Shown here one piece after another: positions 59,531-64,000 of a stretch of DNA of 64,000 nucleotides. Every line of letters starts with the position of its first letter. The first letter of the stretch is position 1. Source of the DNA: Amycolatopsis mongoliensis (GTDB lineage Bacteria > Actinomycetota > Actinomycetes > Mycobacteriales > Pseudonocardiaceae); contig NZ_CP127295.1 of NCBI RefSeq assembly GCF_030285665.1, forward strand, positions 868,001 to 932,000, in the 5' to 3' direction. The position numbers and the translations under genes were made by a program. The notes below the pieces were generated by a model, which worked only from the letters and a program-made list of their open reading frames with translations, was not told where the DNA came from and did no database searches.

Positions 59531-60719
59531 CTCCCACCATCGCCACCGCCACCACGCACAGCAGCCCGCCACTGACCAGCGCCGCCGTCCCCGACGTGAC
59601 CCCCGCGAGCAGCCCGCCCCGCAGGTTGCCGAGGTCCGGGCCCGCCTGGCCGACGACCTGCTCCGCCGCCGCGACCCGACCGAGGAGCGCGTCCGGCGTG
59701 TTGAGCTGCACCAAAGCCCCGCGCGACACCACCGAAACCGTGTCCGCCGCACCCGCCAAGACCAGGCACGCCAGGCCCAGCCACGGATCCGGCGCCACCC
59801 CGAACCCGACGAGCGCACCGCCCCAGGCGGCCGATCCGGCGAGCATCACCAGACCCTGGCGGGGCAGCCGGGTGAACGCGCCCGAAAACACCGACGCCGC
59901 CACTCCGCCCACCGCGATCGCCGACAGGAACAGTCCCAGCGTCCGTGGGTCGCCGGCGAACCGTTCCGCGTTCACCAGCGGGAACAGGCTGATCGGCATC
60001 GACAGGACCGTCGCCGCCAGATCGGTCAGCAGCGCGCCGCGGACCACCGGGGTGCGCACCAGGAACGCCAGCCCGTCCAGCACTCCGCGCAACCCCGGCC
60101 GCGAAGGGTCGCCGTCGGGCCGCATCGGCGGGAGGCCGAGGACGCCGTAGAACGCCATGGCGAACGTCAGCGCGTCGACGAGGTAGCAGCCGCCCACCCC
60201 GAACCGGCCCAGCAACAGCCCGCCCAGCGCCGGGCCGAGCAGCATCGCGCCCTGGAAGGCGATCCGGTTCAGCGCCAGCCCGGCCGGGAGCTGCTCCGGC
60301 GCCAGCAGCCGCGGGACGAACGTGCGCGCCGCCGGCCCGCCGCCCGCGACGAAGCAGGACTGCACGGCCACCAGCCCCAGCACGGCCGGCACCGGCACGT
60401 CACCGAGAAACCCCTGCACGGCAAGGAGAACCGAGCAGACGGCCTGCCCCGCGGTGGTGAGCAGCGCGAACTTCCGCCGGTCGACGCGGTCCACCAGCGA
60501 CCCGGCGAACAGCCCGAACACGACCACCGGCAGGGCCTGGGCGAGCCCCACGGCACCGACCCAGACCGTGCTCCGGGTCTGCTCCCAGACCTGGAACATC
60601 ACGGCGACGAGCGTCATCTGCGCCCCGAAGCCGGAGCACACCCGGCCCAGCCAGAGCCGCCGGAAGGCCGGCGACACGCGAAGCGGGGTCAGGTCGACGA
60701 AGGCACCGGTCACGGACAC
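59475..60719 (-). CDS. MFS exporter (EntS/MFS_3 type)
   Basis: 414 residues with about 12 spans. LWLGRVCSGFGAQMTLVAVM and the loop GSLVDRVDRRKFALLTTAGQ, FGVGGCYLVDALTF and GRVAAAEQVVGQAGPDLGN are typical of the siderophore/macrolide exporter group MFS_3. The start is a GTG at 60719, 19 nt after the methyltransferase stop, same direction, so probably co-transcribed. The C-terminal tail is duplicated just beyond the stop. Confidence 0.9.
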   Translation of the reverse strand: MSVTGAFVDLTPLRVSPAFRRLWLGRVCSGFGAQMTLVAVMFQVWEQTRSTVWVGAVGLAQALPVVVFGLFAGSLVDRVDRRKFALLTTAGQAVCSVLLAVQGFLGDVPVPAVLGLVAVQSCFVAGGGPAARTFVPRLLAPEQLPAGLALNRIAFQGAMLLGPALGGLLLGRFGVGGCYLVDALTFAMAFYGVLGLPPMRPDGDPSRPGLRGVLDGLAFLVRTPVVRGALLTDLAATVLSMPISLFPLVNAERFAGDPRTLGLFLSAIAVGGVAASVFSGAFTRLPRQGLVMLAGSAAWGGALVGFGVAPDPWLGLACLVLAGAADTVSVVSRGALVQLNTPDALLGRVAAAEQVVGQAGPDLGNLRGGLLAGVTSGTAALVSGGLLCVVAVAMVGAGTPGLRRCATPARAAVG

Positions 60720-60738
60720 CGCGAAATCATAACAGCGC

Positions 60739-61719
60739 TTATACGTTTCGGAACTCCAGCAGGCTGCGCCCGTCGCTGACGTCCGTCACGGCGTCGAGCG
60801 CCAGCCCGTGGGCCGAGGCGAGGGCCTCGAACTCCTCGACCCGGCGCTCCCGGCCGCCGAAGATGACGAGCATGGCCAGGTCCATGTCCGTGGCGGCCCG
60901 CCGCCCGCCGACCTGCTCGACGACCAGGATCCGCCCGGCCGGCCGGGCCGCCTCGGCGCAGCGGGCCAGGATGCGACCGGCGTGCTCGTCGTCCCAGTCG
61001 TGCAGGATGTCGCACAGCAGGTAGGCGTCCGCCCCCGCCGGGAGCGGGTCGAAGAAGCTGCACTCGACCGCCTCGGCCCGGTCCTCGAGCCCGTGCGCGG
61101 CGAAAGTCCGGGCGGCCGCGGCGGTGTCGAGTTCGACCAGCCGGCCCCGCGCCCCGGGGTGGGCCGCCAGGACCGCGGCGAGCAGCGTGCCCGGGCCCCC
61201 GCCGACGTCGACGATCGTGGCGAAGCGCCCCCAGTCGAAGCCGGCCACCAGCTGCGGGACCTCGGCGCGCAGCCGGTGCGCCATCTGCCGGTCGAACGAC
61301 TCCCGCAGGGGCGGCTGCTCGGCGAGGTCGCTCCAGAAGTCCCGCCCGTACCGGCGGTCGTACCCGGCCTGTCCGGTGGTGACGCTGTGCAGGAGCTCGA
61401 CGAACGCCAGCTCGGCGCGCCCGCCCGCGGTGTCCAGGTTCAGCAGGACGGTGGTCAGGCTGTCCCCGCACAGGTTCTCGCCGTACCCGGTGGTCCGGTA
61501 GCCGGCAGCCGTCCGCTCGAAGAACCCCAGGGTCGCGAGGTGTCCCAGCAGCAGGCCGAGCGGCACCGGCGCGACGCCGAGCTCGGCCGCCAGCCGATCG
61601 ACGGCGACCTCCGCACCGCGGAGCCGGTCGGGCAACCCGAGGGTCACCGCCACGCGCAACGCCATCGGTGTCGCCAGGCTCGCCATGCGCAGAATCGTGT
61701 TCGCGTCGTCACTCCCCAT
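60739..61719 (-). CDS. O-methyltransferase (natural-product type, Methyltransf_2)
   Basis: 326 residues. N-terminal dimerisation helix-turn-helix ~10-90 (ASLATPMALRVAVTLGLPDR), SAM motif IVDVGGGPGTLLAAVL, and the catalytic region LLCDILHDWDDEHAGRIL with the His-Asp typical of small-molecule O-methyltransferases. Substrate unknown. ATG 61719 is the first residue of the conserved part. Operon with the MFS exporter suggests modification followed by export of a metabolite. Confidence 0.9.
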   Translation of the reverse strand: MGSDDANTILRMASLATPMALRVAVTLGLPDRLRGAEVAVDRLAAELGVAPVPLGLLLGHLATLGFFERTAAGYRTTGYGENLCGDSLTTVLLNLDTAGGRAELAFVELLHSVTTGQAGYDRRYGRDFWSDLAEQPPLRESFDRQMAHRLRAEVPQLVAGFDWGRFATIVDVGGGPGTLLAAVLAAHPGARGRLVELDTAAAARTFAAHGLEDRAEAVECSFFDPLPAGADAYLLCDILHDWDDEHAGRILARCAEAARPAGRILVVEQVGGRRAATDMDLAMLVIFGGRERRVEEFEALASAHGLALDAVTDVSDGRSLLEFRNV

Positions 61720-61857
61720 GACGATCGATCCTGGCACCCGGCGGATTCCCTCCACAAGGGACGGTCGGTGACCGGATGACCACCGGCGGCAAGGGGAAGC
61801 GGATTGGAAGCCGTCTGGGGCAAGATCAGCGGCATCCCGAACCTGAGGAGTCGAACC

Positions 61858-62031
61858 ATGAGAGCCCGCTTGCTCCAGGCCGTCATCGGCACGGCCTTCT
61901 TGGCCGTCCTCGTCCTCGCGCCCGCCGCCCAGGCGGCCGAGAACCCGCCTCAGACCGGCCCGTCCATCGGCGTCGGTCCCTACATCGGCGACTCGCCCCG
62001 GCCCGGCACGGCCAGCGCGGAAACCAGGTAG
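61858..62031 (+). CDS. Small secreted peptide overlapping an antisense gene
   Basis: 57 residues: signal peptide (RLLQAVIGTAFLAVLVLAPA, cleavage near AQA-AE) and a ~30-residue Pro/Gly-rich mature part ending TASAETR. GAGGAG lies 7 nt before ATG 61858. Its last 52 bases lie antisense to the 3' end of the thioesterase-like gene. No family recognised. Confidence 0.6.
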   Translation: MRARLLQAVIGTAFLAVLVLAPAAQAAENPPQTGPSIGVGPYIGDSPRPGTASAETR

Positions 62032-62594
62032 CCCGCGCGCAGGACGGCGTCGCGCAGCACCGCGCCGCTCTCCCGGACCCGGGCTGGGGCGAGCACGAAC
62101 CCCGCGTTCGTGTGCTCGCCCCAGCCCGCCATCACGTGCGGCTCGCCGAACCCGCGGATCGGGCACGGCAGCGGCGGCGCCACGGGCACGTGCGCGTCGC
62201 TGGCCAGCAGGCTGACGTCCGCGCGGGCCGCCTGCTCCGGCACGGCCCGCGCGGCCCGGTCCGGCGGCGCCTGGTGCGCCACGACGAGTGCCCGCGGGAC
62301 CCCCAGTCCCGCGGCCACCCGCCGCTGCGCCAGCCGGTAGGCGACCAGCGCGCCGAGCCCCGCACCGAACAGCACGTGCGGGCGGGCGAGCACCGCGGCC
62401 AGTTCCGCCGCGAGGGACTCCACGAGCAGCCACATGTCCCGGTACGGGTGCTCCTCCCGGCGCTCGCCCCGGCCGGGCAGCTCGACGACGTGCACGGAGA
62501 TCCGGGGATCGCGCCAGGCCCGGTACCGGCCGGCTGCCTCCCCCGCGTCCGGGAAGCAGACGAACAGCAGTCGCTCGGCTTCGTCGGTGTCCAC
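61980..62594 (-). CDS. Thioesterase-II-like protein lacking the catalytic serine
   Basis: 204 residues related to type II thioesterases: LFVCFPDAGEAAGRYRAW, HVVELPGRGERREEHPYRD, and LFGAGLGALVAYRLAQ. The last aligns with LFGHSMGAMVAY of the complete enzyme at 15715, so the nucleophile position is Gly79. The C-terminal GGHFF motif is also missing and the protein is ~50 residues short. It is thus probably non-catalytic. GTG 62594 follows AAGGGGG; a start 16 codons earlier is possible. Divergent from an AfsR-type regulator. Confidence 0.75.
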   Translation of the reverse strand: MDTDEAERLLFVCFPDAGEAAGRYRAWRDPRISVHVVELPGRGERREEHPYRDMWLLVESLAAELAAVLARPHVLFGAGLGALVAYRLAQRRVAAGLGVPRALVVAHQAPPDRAARAVPEQAARADVSLLASDAHVPVAPPLPCPIRGFGEPHVMAGWGEHTNAGFVLAPARVRESGAVLRDAVLRAGYLVSALAVPGRGESPM

Positions 62595-62679
62595 CCGCGG
62601 CCCCCTTTTCTCCTCGGCCGGGGATAGGGTCGAGGACGGCACTTCCGTTCCGCTTCGGTCGGCCTTCTGGGGGCTCCAC

Positions 62680-64000
62680 GTGCGCTACCGCCTGCTCGGG
62701 CCGGTCACGGTCCTCGGCGACACGGGCGAGGTCCGGCCCGGCGGCCAGAAACAGACGTCCGTGCTGGCCGCGCTCCTGCTGTACCCGAACCGCGTGGTCA
62801 GCGAAGACCGGCTCATCGACCTGACCTGGGGCGAGAACGCGCCGCCGAGCGTCCGCGGGCGGCTGCAGGTGCACATTTCGGAGCTGCGGAAGCTCCTCGG
62901 CCGCGACGTCATCGTCCGGCGCGCGCCCGGCTACGTGATCGAGGTCGCGCCCGGTGACCGGGACCTCGACGTGTTCGACGACGAGGTCGCCCGGGCCAGG
63001 GCGACGTCGGGGCCGGAAGCCGTCCGGCACCTGCGGGCCGCGCTGGCGCTGTGGGACGGCACCCCGCTCGGCGGGGTGAGCGAGCCGCTGGCCGAGCACG
63101 AAGGCCCGGCGCTGGCCGAACGCCGGCTCGTCGTGCTGGAGGAGCTGTACGAACAGGAACTGGCCTCCGGACGGCACGGCGAGGTGGTCGGGGAGCTGCG
63201 CCGGCTCGTCGAGGAGCACCCGTTCCGCGAACGGCTGCGGGCCGCGCTGATGCTCGCGCTGCACCGCTGCGGCCGCGCGCCGGAAGCCCTCGAGGCCTAC
63301 GCGCGGGCGCACGAACTGCTGGTGGACGAGCTCGGCATCGAGCCCGGCCAGGCCCTGCAGGAGCTGCGGATGCGGATCCTGCGCGGCGAAGGGGAACCGG
63401 CGCCGGCCGCGGGCCCGGTCGTGCCGCGGCCCGCCGAGCTGCCGCTGGACGTCCGCGGGTTCACCGGCCGGGCGCCGGAGCTGGCCGCGCTCGACGAGCC
63501 CGGCGACGTCTGGGTGATCACCGGCACCGCCGGCGTCGGCAAGACCGCGCTGGCCGTGCACTGGGCCCACACCGCGCGCGCGGGCTTCCCCGACGGTCAG
63601 CTGTACGTGAACCTGCGCGGCTTCGACGCCGACGACGAGCCGCTCACGCCCGCCGCCGCGCTCGCCCAGCTGCTGCGCACCCTCGGCGTCGACCTCCGGG
63701 ACGTGCCGCCGGGCATCGACGACCAGAGCAAGCTCTACCGGTCGCTGCTGGCCGACCGGCAGGCGCTGGTGGTGCTGGACAACGCCCGCGACGTCGCCCA
63801 GGTGCTGCCGCTGCTGCCGTCGTCGGGCCGGGTGCTGGTGACCAGCCGCCACCGGCTCGACGAGCTCGTCGCGCGCACCGGCGCGCGGTCACTCGGCCTG
63901 AAGCAGCTGCGGGAGGACGATTCGCGCGCGCTGCTGACCGTCCTGCTCGGCGAGCGGGCCGCCGCCGAGCCCGGGGCCGCCGACGAGCTGGCCCGGCTCT
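62680..64000 (+). CDS. AfsR-type regulator (SARP + BTAD + NB-ARC), truncated by the window end
   Basis: 440 residues visible from the GTG at 62680. Winged helix ~1-90 (RLLGPVTVLGDTGEVRPGGQ, VHISELRKLLG), BTAD ~95-235 (ALAERRLVVLEELYEQELAS, AHELLVDELGIEPGQALQEL), then NB-ARC from ~275 with Walker A GTAGVGKTALA and Walker B ALVVLDNARDV, continuing past the window. The TPR part is not seen. GGGGG lies ~7 nt before the start. Same architecture as the regulator at 39536. Neighbouring dead thioesterase, methyltransferase and exporter could be its targets. Confidence 0.92.
   Translation, partial: MRYRLLGPVTVLGDTGEVRPGGQKQTSVLAALLLYPNRVVSEDRLIDLTWGENAPPSVRGRLQVHISELRKLLGRDVIVRRAPGYVIEVAPGDRDLDVFDDEVARARATSGPEAVRHLRAALALWDGTPLGGVSEPLAEHEGPALAERRLVVLEELYEQELASGRHGEVVGELRRLVEEHPFRERLRAALMLALHRCGRAPEALEAYARAHELLVDELGIEPGQALQELRMRILRGEGEPAPAAGPVVPRPAELPLDVRGFTGRAPELAALDEPGDVWVITGTAGVGKTALAVHWAHTARAGFPDGQLYVNLRGFDADDEPLTPAAALAQLLRTLGVDLRDVPPGIDDQSKLYRSLLADRQALVVLDNARDVAQVLPLLPSSGRVLVTSRHRLDELVARTGARSLGLKQLREDDSRALLTVLLGERAAAEPGAADELARL

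Noticed and set aside
60739-63852. 1037-residue leftward frame ending in a methyltransferase
   Set aside because: All but the last ~326 residues are shadow of the rightward AfsR-type gene and the thioesterase-like gene.

Overview
The window is high-GC actinobacterial DNA. Dense, overlapping operons (ATGA, GTGA and TGATG junctions), GTG starts, SARP/AfsR-type regulators, HTH/DUF397 pairs and DUF222-HNH genes point to a Pseudonocardiaceae-like organism, with Amycolatopsis the best guess. That assignment is inference from gene content and was not checked by any search.

Region 1 (1-16.5 kb) is the edge of a macrolactam polyketide cluster that continues to the left. It holds the N-terminus of a PKS (loading ACP then KS) and the complete set of genes expected for a vicenistatin-type beta-amino-acid starter unit. 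The coenzyme-B12 glutamate mutase pair makes 3-methylaspartate, an AMP-ligase loads it on a free ACP, and a PLP enzyme decarboxylates it. A second AMP-ligase adds a protecting amino acid, an acyltransferase hands the dipeptidyl starter to the PKS, and an aminopeptidase later removes the cap. A P450, a glycosyltransferase, a histidine kinase/response regulator pair, an acyl-CoA carboxylase (beta plus epsilon subunits) and a type II thioesterase complete the visible part.

Region 2 (16.6-22.9 kb) is a mobile-element scar zone. It contains an IS110-family element with a candidate structured (bridge-type) RNA, a degenerate tandem-repeat tract, and a DUF222-HNH gene split by a 1189-bp element. That element has long inverted termini, a 7-bp target duplication and a methyltransferase cargo; removing it restores a 409-codon reading frame exactly. 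A decayed IS5-type element with CTAG duplications follows.

Region 3 (22.9-36.7 kb) holds a STAS protein, an operon of FAD oxidase, type B carboxylesterase and GAF/PucR regulator, a DUF5988-like small protein, an ABC exporter operon ending in a beta-propeller/phosphoesterase protein, a response regulator, and a GH11 xylanase/CE4 deacetylase pair with operator-like palindromes.

Region 4 (36.7-42.8 kb) is a regulatory island. Two paralogous cyclase-homology proteins flank an XRE (WhiJ-like) and DUF397 pair, next to a complete AfsR-type BTAD/NB-ARC/TPR regulator and a small secreted protein.

Region 5 (42.8-64 kb) holds an FtsX/MacB-type ABC transporter with a divergent two-component system, a Cml-type MFS pump, AraC and TetR regulators, a complete branched-chain-amino-acid-type ABC importer operon, an orphan NMT1-type binding lipoprotein, a Kelch protein, small secreted proteins, a second MFS exporter, an O-methyltransferase, a thioesterase-like protein lacking its catalytic serine, and the start of a second AfsR-type regulator cut by the window end.

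Four 46-bp palindromes of one family, with compensated base changes, sit at gene 3' ends between 0.9 and 28.3 kb. Further long hairpins of other sequence occupy similar positions. No rRNA, tRNA or CRISPR array was seen.
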